Below are positions 1 through 8,964 of a DNA stretch of 45,624 bases, piece after piece (within the stretch, counting starts at the first letter, position 1; each line of letters begins with the position of its first letter). The stretch is from Bacteroidota bacterium. Lineage in GTDB: Bacteria; Bacteroidota; Bacteroidia; Bacteroidales; VadinHA17. The notes below the pieces were generated by a model, which worked only from the letters and a program-made list of their open reading frames with translations, was not told where the DNA came from and did no database searches. The DNA is taken from positions 1 through 45,624 of the forward strand of contig DRFJ01000001.1 of NCBI GenBank assembly GCA_011050615.1. The letters are read 5' to 3'. A program made the translations under genes and the position numbers.

Positions 1-34
1 AGCAGTTTTCGCACCGATATTACACCGATTTTAA

Positions 35-67
35 AAACCCAGTCCGTAATAGACTGGGTTTCTTTTT
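35..67. terminator. Rho-independent terminator, bidirectional
   Basis: A perfect 10-bp inverted repeat (35-44 with 52-61, AAACCCAGTC/GACTGGGTTT, 7-nt loop) is flanked by A/T runs on both sides. On the minus strand it lies just downstream of the tRNA-Arg gene and is followed by TTTTT, so it most likely ends that transcript. On the plus strand it would end whatever gene lies left of the window; bases 1-34 are too short to identify. Confidence 0.8.
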
Positions 68-83
68 GTTACAATTTTACTCG

Positions 84-157
84 TGAACCCGGAGGAACTC
101 GAATCCCCAACCTCCTGATCCGTAGTCAGGTGCTCTATCCAATTAAGCTACGGGTCC
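84..157 (-). tRNA. tRNA-Arg (anticodon ACG)
   Basis: The minus strand folds into a complete 74-nt cloverleaf. The acceptor stem GGACCCG pairs with CGGGTTC (one G-U) before discriminator A. There is a 4-bp D stem, an anticodon stem CCTGA/TCAGG around loop CTACGGA (anticodon ACG, decoding CGN arginine codons after A34-to-inosine editing), a 5-nt variable loop, and a T arm with loop TTCGAGT. No CCA is encoded. A terminator follows at once, and a TATATTTG box (173-180, minus) sits about 16 nt upstream as a likely -7 element. Confidence 0.95.
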
Positions 158-172
158 ATTGATATCTGAGTG

Positions 173-180
173 CAAATATA
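173..180 (-). promoter_or_regulatory. Putative -7 box for tRNA-Arg
   Basis: The minus strand reads TATATTTG, a perfect match to the Bacteroidota -7 consensus TAnnTTTG, ending about 15 nt before the tRNA 5' end. No clear TTG -33 element is seen at the expected distance, so this rests on one box and position. Confidence 0.4.
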
Positions 181-278
181 ATTATTATGTTTATAATTAG
201 CTAAATCCGGTGAGCGCTGTTTTTATTAATAAAGCTGCTGAATAATCAGTAAATTGCAGAGTCTAAACATAATCCGAA

Positions 279-3122
279 ATGAAAAAAGCTCTGAAAATTA
301 TACTCAGGATTGCAGGTATAATAATACTGGTAATATTGATTGCTGCAATTATTATACCATCCCTTTTTAAGGAACAGATCAAAGAAAAAGTAGTAAGTAT
401 GGCTAATGAAAAAGTAAATGCGGAACTGGCTATTGGTGATTTCGGCATAACCCTTTTCAGGAATTTCCCAAACCTGACATTCCGTCTTAAGGATGTGAGT
501 GTTACCGGCATTGATCAATTTAGAGGTGATACACTTGTGGGACTAAAATCATTCAACTTTGTTTTTGACATAAGCTCTGTATTGTCAAAGTCGGGATACA
601 GGATTAGAGCAATAGAAATAGACAGGCCTGTAGCCAATGCTGTAATCCTTGAAGATGGAACAGCAAACTATGATATTGTCCCTGCAGCTGAAGTGGTTCC
701 GGAAGAAATTGCAGTAACGGAAGAAGAGTTAGAAAAGGAGCATGTCGCAGCAAAAGAGAGTAAGCTGGCTTTTAAGCTTAACAAATTTAAGATTCAAGAC
801 GCTGATATATCATATATTGATCTTTCATCGGGAATGGAAGCTGTCATAAATGACCTTGACCTGTTGCTTCGTGGTAATATGTCTGCAAGTAAAACAGATT
901 TATTACTTGAAACAGATATCGGTTCCCTCGATTTTATACTGGATGGAATAAAAATGGTAAATAAGGCAGAAGTACATGCAGGCTTTGACATTGATGCAGA
1001 TATAGCCAATAAAAAATTTGTTCTGGGCGATAATAATATTACAATCAATGCTCTTCAGCTGTTGTTTTCAGGATCGGTTGCAATGGAAGGAGAAGATATT
1101 ATTGCAGATATAAGTATTGGTACCGGTAATACTGACTTTAAGTCTGTTCTGTCAATGGTTCCCGCTGTTTACATGGAGGGATTTGAAGGTCTTGATGCGA
1201 AGGGTAGTTTTAATATTGAAGGACTGATCAGGGGACGCTACAGTACGGCTGACAGCCTCCTGCCAGATGTAAATCTTGCACTTAATGTCATTAACGGTAA
1301 TATATCATATCCTGACCTGCCGGCTAGTATCAATAATATAAATATTAAAACCAGTGTTTATATTGTTGGAACTGACCCTGACATGACAGTACTGGATATG
1401 GAGCAGTTCCATTTTGAACTTGAGGGCAGCCCCTTTGATATGAATATGAGATTAAGCACTCCCGTAAGTGACCCGGAGGTTAATGCGGATTGTAAAGGGA
1501 AGATCGATCTTGAAGCCCTGGCCGATGCGGTACCTGTTGACCTGAATGAACTGAAAGGTATTTTTGATGTTGCCCTTGGACTGGAGGGAAGAATGTCTAT
1601 GATAGAAAACAAGGACTTTGACAGCTTCGAAGCTTCCGGATCTATAAAACTCAGAGGTTTTGCAGTGGCAATGGAGGATTTGCCCCCGGTAGGTATAGAG
1701 GTAGCCGATTTTAATTTCACACCCCGGTTTGCAGCCCTGGAACAGTTCAGAATGAATGTTGCCGGTAATATTATTAACTTATCAGGGCGCCTTGAGAACT
1801 ACCTGCCTTTTGTTTTCAAAGATGAGACAGTGGCAGGTAAACTTGATCTTTATTCTGAATATATTGACCTTGATACAATATTTTCATATTTACCTGTCGA
1901 TACAGTAGAGGTTAAAGATGATACCATTGCTCTTACAACTATACATCTACCGGAAAATATTGATTTTGAATTCATTTCAGTTATTGACAGGTTCAGGTTC
2001 AGCCCGCTTGAGGCAACAGACATAAAAGGTAATATTTTCCTGAAAGAAGGAGTATTGATAATCAGGGAAACAGGTTTACGTTCACTTGGCGGAGAGGTTA
2101 CAGTTAATGCAGAATATGATTCCCGTGATACAATTAATCCCGAACTGGCTATGGATTTGTCAATATCAGGTATAGGGATTGAAGAGTCGTTCAATACCTT
2201 TAATACAGTTAAAAAACTTGCACCTGTTGCAGAGGGTATGGATGGTGAAGTGTCTGTGAATTTTGATTTTTCATCTCTGCTGGGAAAAGGTATGTTGCCT
2301 GTTCTGGAATCTATAAACGGCAGTGGCAAGATGAAGTCGGAGGAGATACAGCTTGTGAGTTCTCCCATTTATGAGAAATTTAGCAACATACTGCAAATCG
2401 GGGAGGATTACACCAATACATTTAAAGATATTGATGTTAATTTCCAGGTAAAGGATGGCAGGGTATATATTAAACCATTCGATACCAGGCTGGGAGATAT
2501 GAAAGTGAATATCAGCGGTGATCATGGTCTCGATAATACCATTAATTACCTTCTGAAACTGGAGCTGCCTTCGTCAAAACTTCCCCCGGGCATGACTGCA
2601 GTATTAACCGGAATGGCAGCCAGGGCTGCATTACTCGGTATAGAATATTATCAACCTGAAATAATCAGAATGAATGTGCTTATTGACGGTACAATGAAAG
2701 ACCCGCAGGTAAAACCATCATTGGGTCAGAGTAATGGTAGTACTGTTGCGGAATCAATAAAGGAGGCAGCAACGGATATTGTTGAAGAAAAAGTGGAAGA
2801 AGTAAAAGAGCAGGTATCCGGTGAAGCACGTAAACAGGCAGATAAAATACTTGCAGAGGCTCAGGAAAAGGCCGACCTAATAAAAGCAGAAGCAGCAGAG
2901 GCAGCACAGAAAATACGTGAAGAGGGAGACAGGAATGCACAGAAACTTGTTGATGAGGCAGCTGATAAAGGAGCCATAGCACGAATGGCAGCAGAAAGGG
3001 CTGCAGCAAAACTTCGCAAGGAAGCAGATAATAAAGCTGCCCAGCTCGAGGAAGAGGCTCAAAAACAAGCTGATAAAATAATGGCGGAAGCAAGAGCAAA
3101 AGCCGATGAACTGATAAAATAA
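279..3122 (+). CDS. AsmA-like inner-membrane protein with C-terminal coiled coil
   Basis: A 947-residue protein. Residues about 5-28 form one hydrophobic anchor after a short Lys-rich start (MKKALK). The long middle part (about 30-800) has the AsmA-family look: repeated beta-rich segments, an N-terminal stretch with FRNFPNLTFRLKDVSVTG, and a C-terminal part ending in LLKLELPSSKLPPG. AsmA-like proteins are periplasmic, anchored in the inner membrane, and are linked to outer-membrane lipid homeostasis. The last 130 residues differ completely: an Ala/Glu/Lys/Gln heptad-like coiled coil (ADKILAEAQEKADLIKAEAA) resembling the F-type ATPase b subunit. The gene stands alone, followed 5 nt later by a strong terminator. 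The family call is firm; the substrate is unknown. Confidence 0.85.
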   Translation: MKKALKIILRIAGIIILVILIAAIIIPSLFKEQIKEKVVSMANEKVNAELAIGDFGITLFRNFPNLTFRLKDVSVTGIDQFRGDTLVGLKSFNFVFDISSVLSKSGYRIRAIEIDRPVANAVILEDGTANYDIVPAAEVVPEEIAVTEEELEKEHVAAKESKLAFKLNKFKIQDADISYIDLSSGMEAVINDLDLLLRGNMSASKTDLLLETDIGSLDFILDGIKMVNKAEVHAGFDIDADIANKKFVLGDNNITINALQLLFSGSVAMEGEDIIADISIGTGNTDFKSVLSMVPAVYMEGFEGLDAKGSFNIEGLIRGRYSTADSLLPDVNLALNVINGNISYPDLPASINNINIKTSVYIVGTDPDMTVLDMEQFHFELEGSPFDMNMRLSTPVSDPEVNADCKGKIDLEALADAVPVDLNELKGIFDVALGLEGRMSMIENKDFDSFEASGSIKLRGFAVAMEDLPPVGIEVADFNFTPRFAALEQFRMNVAGNIINLSGRLENYLPFVFKDETVAGKLDLYSEYIDLDTIFSYLPVDTVEVKDDTIALTTIHLPENIDFEFISVIDRFRFSPLEATDIKGNIFLKEGVLIIRETGLRSLGGEVTVNAEYDSRDTINPELAMDLSISGIGIEESFNTFNTVKKLAPVAEGMDGEVSVNFDFSSLLGKGMLPVLESINGSGKMKSEEIQLVSSPIYEKFSNILQIGEDYTNTFKDIDVNFQVKDGRVYIKPFDTRLGDMKVNISGDHGLDNTINYLLKLELPSSKLPPGMTAVLTGMAARAALLGIEYYQPEIIRMNVLIDGTMKDPQVKPSLGQSNGSTVAESIKEAATDIVEEKVEEVKEQVSGEARKQADKILAEAQEKADLIKAEAAEAAQKIREEGDRNAQKLVDEAADKGAIARMAAERAAAKLRKEADNKAAQLEEEAQKQADKIMAEARAKADELIK

Positions 3123-3151
3123 AAAAAGGCTGTCACCAGACAGCCTTTTTT
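3121..3151. terminator. Bidirectional rho-independent terminator
   Basis: GGCTGTC (3128-3134), loop ACCA, GACAGCC (3139-3145), with A7 before and T6 after, so the stem extends into the A/T runs. It ends the AsmA-like gene on the plus strand and, in mirror orientation, the rplS transcript on the minus strand. It overlaps the AsmA-like stop codon region. Confidence 0.9.
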
Positions 3152-3176
3152 ATTTCGATTGTATCACTATTAAATC

Positions 3177-3524
3177 CTAGTACTTTTTTTCCCTGATCTT
3201 TGCTTTCTTACCTGTGCGCTCGCGGAAATAAAATATCCTTGCCCTGCGTACTTTTCCGCGCTTGTTAAGATCGATTTTTTCTATAAAGGGTGATCCGATA
3301 GGAAATATTCTTTCAACACCAATATTACCTGACATCTTGCGTACTGTAAAAGTCTGAGTGTGCTTTGATCCCCTTATCTGCAAAACAGTACCCCTGAATT
3401 GCTGTATCCTTTCCTTATTACCTTCCTTGATCTTATAATGTACTGTAATGGTATCACCCGCTTTAAAATCGGGGTAATTATTGCTTACAGCATATTCTTT
3501 TTCTACAACGTTCATCAAGTTCAT
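3177..3524 (-). CDS. rplS: 50S ribosomal protein L19
   Basis: L19 sits at the 30S-50S interface of the ribosome. The translation carries the family hallmarks: [20 protein letters not shown], then [26 protein letters not shown], and the basic end [20 protein letters not shown]. The open frame runs 12 codons further upstream (to 3560), but starting at the ATG at 3524 ([11 protein letters not shown]) gives 115 residues, the usual Bacteroidota length; an ATG at 3536 is the alternative. It is a single gene between the shared terminator and an A-rich spacer. Confidence 0.96.
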   Translation of the reverse strand: MNLMNVVEKEYAVSNNYPDFKAGDTITVHYKIKEGNKERIQQFRGTVLQIRGSKHTQTFTVRKMSGNIGVERIFPIGSPFIEKIDLNKRGKVRRARIFYFRERTGKKAKIREKKY

Positions 3525-3710
3525 ATCACTATGCATTTTGAGCTCGCAAATATATAACAAGTTTTCTTAATAATAAAGAACTAAAGTGAAAAAAGATAAA
3601 AGACAAAAAATAAAAGATAAGGTTAATGTACCCTGCTGATACAGTATTCAACTCTCCCTTGTCTTAATTCATAATTAATAATTAATACTTCCTCTTTCGC
3701 ATCTCATCTC

Positions 3711-5399
3711 TCATCTCTGTTTATACCTGTCTCCTGTGGTCTTAACAATATTCTCGTACCATTCCTTGCTGTATCCTGGCTGGGAAAGTTTAGGGGTAAC
3801 ATATATGTAGCCTTCTGGCACTTCTCTCTTCTCTTTTACATTGCCGTCCATATACTTTGTGAAAAGAAAGGCATAGAAATCTTTCCATTCTGATACTGTT
3901 TTATTGCCGGCATCAACAGAATAGTCAGTGATATATTTTACTGCAAGCGCAGGTTCGGTATTAAAAAGTTCATCAGCTATTCTGTCAATTATTGAGGTCT
4001 CTTCCACATATCCTTCTTCCAGTTCTCTCTGCTTGTTTTTAATATCCTCTTCCATGGGCATTCTCCTGTGATAGGCAAAGTTGGATACCTGGTTAAAGAC
4101 CCAGAAAGCAGCATCGTCGCTGAATGTCATTATATCTCCGTTACCTTTTTCAAATGAATGCGGGACTTCCTGCATTCCGCAGTACATTGGTGAATACACG
4201 GTATAGTATGTATCATCCACTCCAAACCACAGTATGCCTCCAACTGGATCGGGCAGCCAGTTGCGGCATTGTGCAACAAATGAAAAGCCTGTTTGCTGTG
4301 TTGAAGTGGCTCTTTCATTAAAATAGGTTTCTCCATCAACTTCAAAAGTCATGGGTCTCCACCTGACAGTGCTGGCAAAAGGACCAGCACCTATATCTTT
4401 CGACATATCCATAGGTGTATCCTGGTAATAATCTCTCATAAGTTCCATTACATCATGAGCACTCAGTTTCTCATCCGGCTTTACCCAAAGTGGCATACGT
4501 TCATCAAGATCATAACCCATGGCATAATCGAGGTATTTGCCCATTTTATCATTCACCCTGTTGAACATGGCCCATACGCGTGCCTCGCAAAAACGTGCAG
4601 CCCCAAAGTCGAGGGGGGCATAGGTATCGCTGAAACTGAATTCTTTATCCTTTCCGTCGAACCATCCTTTTTCCCTTGCCAGGTCTATAACATCATAGGC
4701 ATATACAGTTTCAACAGCCGGATCAAAAATCCTGTCAAGCTCTTTGGATGTAATTGATTTTTTACCATCGGCCAGAGGGAAGGTAGTTATTCGTGCCTGG
4801 TTGGCGTGACCTGATACATAGCCGTCGGGAATCATCCTTGCCACCCACACTGCTCCTTTTTTGCCGGGACCTTTCCCGATGAGTTCCATTATCCATACCT
4901 CGTTTTCGTCGGCTATTGAAAATGATTCTCCGGAACTGTAATAACCATATTGGTTGACCAGCTCAGACATTGTTTTTATTGCCTCCCTGGCGTTTTTAGC
5001 CCGTTGAAGCGTTATATATATCAGGCTGCCATAATCAATGATTCCATCAGTGTTCCTCAGCTCTCTTCTGCCACCATAAGTGGTTTCTCCAATGGCAAGT
5101 TGATGGTTATTCATATTCCCAACAACATTGAAGGTGTGTCCGGCCTGGGGTATTGTACCCAGGAATTTGCCTGTATCCCATTCATATACATCGAGCATTG
5201 TTCCGGGCTCCCAGTTTCTTTCAGGCCAGTAATATAATTCACCGTAAAGGACATGGGAGTCGGCTGAATATGTGATCATTGTTGAGCCGTCCTTGCTGGC
5301 TCCCCTGGTTATTAAAAAGTTAGTGCAGGCATTGGCTATTGGAAGAGCGATGCCTGCGATCATAAGCCCCGTAATTAAAAATAAGATTGTCTTTTTCAT
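3711..5399 (-). CDS. Peptidase family C69 dipeptidase, secreted
   Basis: A 562-residue protein with a Sec signal peptide (MKKTILFLITGLMIAGIALP). Signal cleavage after NA would expose Cys25 of ACTNFLITRGASKDGS. In C69 (PepD-type) Ntn-hydrolases the N-terminal Cys is the nucleophile, freed by processing. Other family segments are seen: MNNHQLAIGETTYGGR, YGYYSSGESFSIADENEVW and GHANQARITTFP. The likely role is hydrolysis of dipeptides or small peptides in the periplasm. It is monocistronic, with no gene in the 145 bases separating it from the divergent nucleotidyltransferase. The family call is firm; substrate specificity is not visible. Confidence 0.9.
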   Translation of the reverse strand: MKKTILFLITGLMIAGIALPIANACTNFLITRGASKDGSTMITYSADSHVLYGELYYWPERNWEPGTMLDVYEWDTGKFLGTIPQAGHTFNVVGNMNNHQLAIGETTYGGRRELRNTDGIIDYGSLIYITLQRAKNAREAIKTMSELVNQYGYYSSGESFSIADENEVWIMELIGKGPGKKGAVWVARMIPDGYVSGHANQARITTFPLADGKKSITSKELDRIFDPAVETVYAYDVIDLAREKGWFDGKDKEFSFSDTYAPLDFGAARFCEARVWAMFNRVNDKMGKYLDYAMGYDLDERMPLWVKPDEKLSAHDVMELMRDYYQDTPMDMSKDIGAGPFASTVRWRPMTFEVDGETYFNERATSTQQTGFSFVAQCRNWLPDPVGGILWFGVDDTYYTVYSPMYCGMQEVPHSFEKGNGDIMTFSDDAAFWVFNQVSNFAYHRRMPMEEDIKNKQRELEEGYVEETSIIDRIADELFNTEPALAVKYITDYSVDAGNKTVSEWKDFYAFLFTKYMDGNVKEKREVPEGYIYVTPKLSQPGYSKEWYENIVKTTGDRYKQR

Positions 5400-5511
5400 A
5401 CTTTCATATAAATTATTGAAACATTAAAATATTGTAAATCAATTTAAAGATAGTCTAAATAATATCCTTACTTTATTTGAAACAAGGCCAAAGGTAGTGA
5501 AAAAAAATTCT

Positions 5512-5519
5512 TAATTTTG
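5512..5519 (+). promoter_or_regulatory. Putative -7 box of the nucleotidyltransferase gene
   Basis: TAATTTTG matches the Bacteroidota TAnnTTTG box and lies 25 nt before the ATG at 5545. The nearest upstream TTTG (5476-5479) is 32 nt away, too far for a standard -33 element. Confidence 0.4.
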
Positions 5520-5544
5520 ATGCTTTAATCAAAAGGAATAACTG

Positions 5545-6444
5545 ATGAAACCAAGCTTACTAGTCTTGGCTGCAGGTATGGGCAGTCGTTATGGTGGTGA
5601 TAAACAACTTGATAAAGTTGGCCCGGAAGGGCAGACAATAATTGACTATTCAATATTTGATGCTGCAAGATCCGGCTTCGGAAAGATACTTTTCGTTATA
5701 CGAAGGGATATTGAAGAGCAGTTTAAATCATCATTCATGAAGCCACTTGAAGGGAAGGTGGATATCGATTATGTTTTCCAGGATCTTGATGACCTGCCAA
5801 AGGATTATACACCATCACCTGAGAGGGTAAAACCGTGGGGTACCAGTCATGCCATACTGGTGGCAAGAGAAAAAATCAGGGAACCTTTTGGCGTTATTAA
5901 TTCGGACGATTATTATGGCGTTGATTCATTCCGGGTATTGCATGACTTCCTTGTTAATGACAAGGATGACAATAATTATTGTATAATCGGATACAAAATG
6001 GGCAATACCCTTTCTGATCATGGGCATGTTAATCGTGGAGTATGTGAGGTTGATAAAAACGGGAACCTCGTGCACATAGTTGAAACACGAATGATAGAAA
6101 AAAGGCCTGACGGTATATATGCTCCCGGGGAAAGGGGAAGGGAAATTGAATTTACAGGCAATGAAATAGTCTCAATGAACCTTTTTGGTTTTAAACCTTC
6201 ATGTTTTAAGTACCTGGAAGAAGAATTTATAAATTTTATTGAAAGAAGCGCGGGGGATCCCAGGGCGGAGCTTGATATACCCACTTCCCTGGACGTTTAT
6301 GTCAAGAAGGGAGAGATCAACATTGAGGTGCTTATGACAGAGGAGAGGTGGTTTGGAGTAACCTATCGTGAAGACAGGCCTTTTGTTGTCTCCAGCCTGC
6401 AGGAGAAGGTTGATAAGGGAATATACCCGGAGAAACTCTGGTAG
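5545..6444 (+). CDS. Nucleotidyltransferase family protein (sugar-1-phosphate type)
   Basis: A 299-residue cytoplasmic protein. The N-terminus LVLAAGMGSRYGGDKQLDKV is the nucleotide-binding loop of the NTP_transferase (GT-A-like) fold. The INSDDYYG segment (about residues 119-126) supplies the Asp pair expected to bind metal and nucleotide, and KPWGTSHAILVAR matches the nucleobase-contacting region. Members join a sugar phosphate to an NTP, giving an NDP-sugar for cell-surface glycans. No sugar-pathway neighbours lie next to it, so the sugar cannot be named. It is convergent with the M23 gene, 13 nt apart. Confidence 0.85.
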   Translation: MKPSLLVLAAGMGSRYGGDKQLDKVGPEGQTIIDYSIFDAARSGFGKILFVIRRDIEEQFKSSFMKPLEGKVDIDYVFQDLDDLPKDYTPSPERVKPWGTSHAILVAREKIREPFGVINSDDYYGVDSFRVLHDFLVNDKDDNNYCIIGYKMGNTLSDHGHVNRGVCEVDKNGNLVHIVETRMIEKRPDGIYAPGERGREIEFTGNEIVSMNLFGFKPSCFKYLEEEFINFIERSAGDPRAELDIPTSLDVYVKKGEINIEVLMTEERWFGVTYREDRPFVVSSLQEKVDKGIYPEKLW

Positions 6445-6457
6445 AAAGGTTTGCAGA

Positions 6458-8173
6458 TTACCAGTAAAAATCAAGGTGTAGTCTGGTCTCATTGGCCCTG
6501 TTATCCCATACCGAGAGTTCCAGGCTGTGTTTCTTACCCTTTTGCAGGTACTTTTCATCGGGGCGGTAGGTGAGTAGTGAATTTTTCGGATCCCATTCAA
6601 AAAGTGCCCAGCTTCCGTCTATATAAGCTTTATAATCACTTATACCGCTGAAATTATCATTTATAACAAAACGGAGTTCAGAATTTTCATTGAGCGTATC
6701 ATTGTCTCTGAATCTTAAGGGACTGACATTGGGAGCTATGGTATCAATACCGATTGCATAGATGCCCAGGTCACTGACCGATCCCTCAACAAAACCATTA
6801 TTCCAGTTTCCTCCGGCATAGGAAATCAAATCCCTGTCATCTTCATCTATATAAACAAGGCATAATTTGTTTCTTAATTCAAAACTGATTTCACCGGATG
6901 CTTTGATTGCAATGTTAAAAGCCCGATGAACGGGGGTGTACTTGTTATGCACAAAATGAAGATCAGAATAGAGTCCATCCTTGTGTGACGGCGCTTTCCT
7001 GTAAGCAAAATAAACTGAATCGTAGAAGCAATTTACAGGGAATGACAGGTTTATATCGTGATGCTTTATCTCATTTTTTTGGTCGAAGGGCATTAAAAGT
7101 CCGTCTTCTTCCCTGACCTCCTCATTTAATCTCCCGGGCTCTGATATGATTTTGAAAATTACTGATGAATAATTATCCTTAAAATCTGCAACCCCTATTT
7201 CTATCTCATGAACCTTTCCATCATTGAATTCTACTATGCCTTTGTTTATAACGTGGTTATAAATACTTAGTTTATTATTTGGCTCCAGGAAGGTCTTCTG
7301 AATATAAGATGAGCTTCTCATTTTCTCTTCATAATCGATATGACTGTTAATGTATCTTGTTTCAGAAAAGGAGAATTCATCAATGGCATGGCTGTAGATT
7401 AATTTATTGTCAACTTTCAGGTTAATTATCCTGACCCCGCACGTATTCCAGCTGTTGTCGAGATAGTCATGGGTATTTATTCCGAAACCAACCGGACCTG
7501 ATACCCTGACCGGTGAAGCGTTGCCGATTGAATAATTTCCCCTGTTCCCACCTGTCTTCAGTACCAGTTTTTCTCTCCTGCCGTTCACTTCGGATCGTTT
7601 ATTTGCCGGGTATATGGCAACAGAATTAATCACTGGTTTTATATTATCCTCAATATTATAAAACTGTAAGGGGTCAAGAGGTATTTCCCCGGATGATTTT
7701 CTCACTTCAAAATGCAGATGTGGGCCCATTGAACTGCCGGTATTACCTGTATATCCTATTAGATCTCCTTCCATTACCCTGAATTGATCCTTTTCCGGGA
7801 AGAGGTTAACTGCGAAACTCTTCTTATCGTACTGGTGTTCTTTTACATATTCTTCAATAAGGGGTGTAAAAAGGCTGAGATGACCGTACACCGTTGACAA
7901 GCCGTTTTCATGCCTGATATAGAGCGCTTTACCAAAACCGGTGGGGCTCACAAAGATACGGTAAATGAAGCCGTCGGAGGCAGCATGAACTGTTTTTCCT
8001 GTTGTGCCCCCCGTTTTAAAATCGACTCCCGAGTGAAAATGGTCTGGCCTGAGCTCACCAAAATTGGCTGAAAGGATCAGTGGGATGTCCAGGGGAGGCT
8101 TAAGAATATTTGTTTTTTCAGGTCCTTCATAAATTGTAAAGAGGAATAAAACAATAAAGAATTTATGTATCAT
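6458..8173 (-). CDS. M23 family metallopeptidase, secreted
   Basis: A 571-residue protein with a short hydrophobic N-terminus (MIHKFFIVLFLFTIYEG), probably a signal peptide or lipid-free anchor. The LytM/M23 domain covers about residues 30-175: HFHSGVDFK gives the zinc-binding His47 and Asp51 (HxxxD), and GNTGSSMGPHLHFEVR gives the HxH motif. Both zinc motifs are intact, so it should be an active endopeptidase cleaving peptidoglycan cross-bridges. The remaining 390 residues are beta-rich and include Ig-like segments (FRDNDTLNENSELRFVINDN). It is convergent with the nucleotidyltransferase. Confidence 0.88.
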   Translation of the reverse strand: MIHKFFIVLFLFTIYEGPEKTNILKPPLDIPLILSANFGELRPDHFHSGVDFKTGGTTGKTVHAASDGFIYRIFVSPTGFGKALYIRHENGLSTVYGHLSLFTPLIEEYVKEHQYDKKSFAVNLFPEKDQFRVMEGDLIGYTGNTGSSMGPHLHFEVRKSSGEIPLDPLQFYNIEDNIKPVINSVAIYPANKRSEVNGRREKLVLKTGGNRGNYSIGNASPVRVSGPVGFGINTHDYLDNSWNTCGVRIINLKVDNKLIYSHAIDEFSFSETRYINSHIDYEEKMRSSSYIQKTFLEPNNKLSIYNHVINKGIVEFNDGKVHEIEIGVADFKDNYSSVIFKIISEPGRLNEEVREEDGLLMPFDQKNEIKHHDINLSFPVNCFYDSVYFAYRKAPSHKDGLYSDLHFVHNKYTPVHRAFNIAIKASGEISFELRNKLCLVYIDEDDRDLISYAGGNWNNGFVEGSVSDLGIYAIGIDTIAPNVSPLRFRDNDTLNENSELRFVINDNFSGISDYKAYIDGSWALFEWDPKNSLLTYRPDEKYLQKGKKHSLELSVWDNRANETRLHLDFYW

Positions 8174-8256
8174 TTCAGGTTTACAGGTTCAGATTTTATA
8201 AATAATTGCAAATCTATTATACTCGATCCTTATGCCAAAGTATTACACTTATTTTT

Positions 8257-8287
8257 TTTGTAAATACAGAGAACAATGTTAATTTTG
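8257..8287 (+). promoter_or_regulatory. Promoter of the zapA operon
   Basis: TTTG (8257-8260), a 19-nt spacer and TAATTTTG (8280-8287) give a full Bacteroidota sigma-ABfr type promoter. The start codon of the first gene lies 17 nt after the -7 box, implying a very short leader. Confidence 0.7.
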
Positions 8288-8303
8288 TATTAAATAATAT
8301 TCT

Positions 8304-8600
8304 ATGACCGAGCGTGAAGTTGAAGAGCTTACAGTGCTTAAAGGGAAAGTGGAGGAATTACTGAGCAGGTACGAGGGGATGCAGAACGACCTGATAAGCC
8401 TGAGGTCAGAAAAAGAGGAGTTGCAAAGACAGGTCCTCGTGAAGGAAAACGAACTGGTAGAACTTGAAAATAAATATAATAAACTGCAATTATCCGGTGC
8501 GGTAAAGGGAGATGAAGAGAGTGCCCGGCTTGCACGCAAAAGGATAAATAATTTAGTGCGGGAAATTGATAATTGTATTGCTCTTTTAAATAATATATAA
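8304..8600 (+). CDS. Small coiled-coil protein upstream of ZapA
   Basis: 98 residues, almost all of it a predicted coiled coil: heptads such as LRSEKEELQRQVLVKENELV run from about residue 5 to 65, followed by a shorter helical tail (ARLARKRINNLVREIDNCIA). No signal peptide or membrane segment. It is the first gene behind a strong promoter and ends 3 nt before zapA, so the two are cotranscribed. Position and shape suggest a ZapB-like partner of ZapA at the division ring. That is inference; I recognise no specific family signature. Confidence 0.7.
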   Translation: MTEREVEELTVLKGKVEELLSRYEGMQNDLISLRSEKEELQRQVLVKENELVELENKYNKLQLSGAVKGDEESARLARKRINNLVREIDNCIALLNNI

Positions 8601-8603
8601 ACA

Positions 8604-8897
8604 ATGGATGATAAACTTTCCATCAGGGTAAATGTAGCTGACAGGTATTATCCATTGAAAATTGGCAGGGATGAGGAAGAGAGAATAAGGAAGGCTGCCC
8701 GCCTGATCAACGAAAAGGTTCTGCAATATAAGCAGAAATATGTTGATAAGGATATACAGGACTTCCTGGCTATGGCAGCACTACAGTATGTGATACAACT
8801 CCTCGAGGTGAATAGAAGAGCTGATGACAGTGAAGTATCACAGAATATTAAGGAAATATCAGACAGAATAGATACTGTGTTGATAAAAAAAGAGTAA
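8604..8897 (+). CDS. zapA: Cell division protein ZapA
   Basis: 97 residues with ZapA-family sequence: LSIRVNVADRYYPLKIGRDE at the N-terminus, RKAARLINEKVLQYKQKY in the middle, then the dimerising helix DFLAMAALQYVIQLLEV. ZapA binds FtsZ and bundles its filaments at midcell. It follows a coiled-coil gene by 3 nt and precedes a structured RNA and rny, the order seen in many Bacteroidota and partly shared with other phyla, where 6S RNA often follows zapA. Confidence 0.9.
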   Translation: MDDKLSIRVNVADRYYPLKIGRDEEERIRKAARLINEKVLQYKQKYVDKDIQDFLAMAALQYVIQLLEVNRRADDSEVSQNIKEISDRIDTVLIKKE

Positions 8898-8929
8898 GAA
8901 AGCGTTCTTTTAAATAAAAGATAAATTTA

Positions 8930-8959
8930 TTGCCCGCATTGTTTCTTCATTCATTTTTG
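8930..8959 (+). promoter_or_regulatory. Putative promoter of the 6S-like RNA
   Basis: TTG (8930-8932), a 19-nt spacer and CATTTTTG (8952-8959, 7 of 8 to TAnnTTTG) would start transcription near 8965, exactly where the paired region of the RNA begins. Confidence 0.5.
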
Positions 8960-8964
8960 AAACT

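Noticed and set aside
1..157. Integrated element at the tRNA-Arg gene
   Set aside because: No integrase, no duplicated tRNA 3' end and no composition shift are visible; too little sequence lies left of the tRNA to judge.
1850..2368. Minus-strand frame (172 codons) inside the AsmA-like gene
   Set aside because: Ser/Ile-rich shadow of the coding strand with no recognisable domain.
2680..3099. Long minus-strand frame (139 codons) opposite the AsmA-like gene
   Set aside because: It is a Leu/Pro-rich shadow of the Glu/Lys/Ala coiled coil on the other strand, with no gene-like features.
3525..3710. Small gene or RNA between rplS and the dipeptidase
   Set aside because: Only short degenerate AAAAGATA-like and TCTCATC-like repeats are seen, with no frame, stem or promoter of note.
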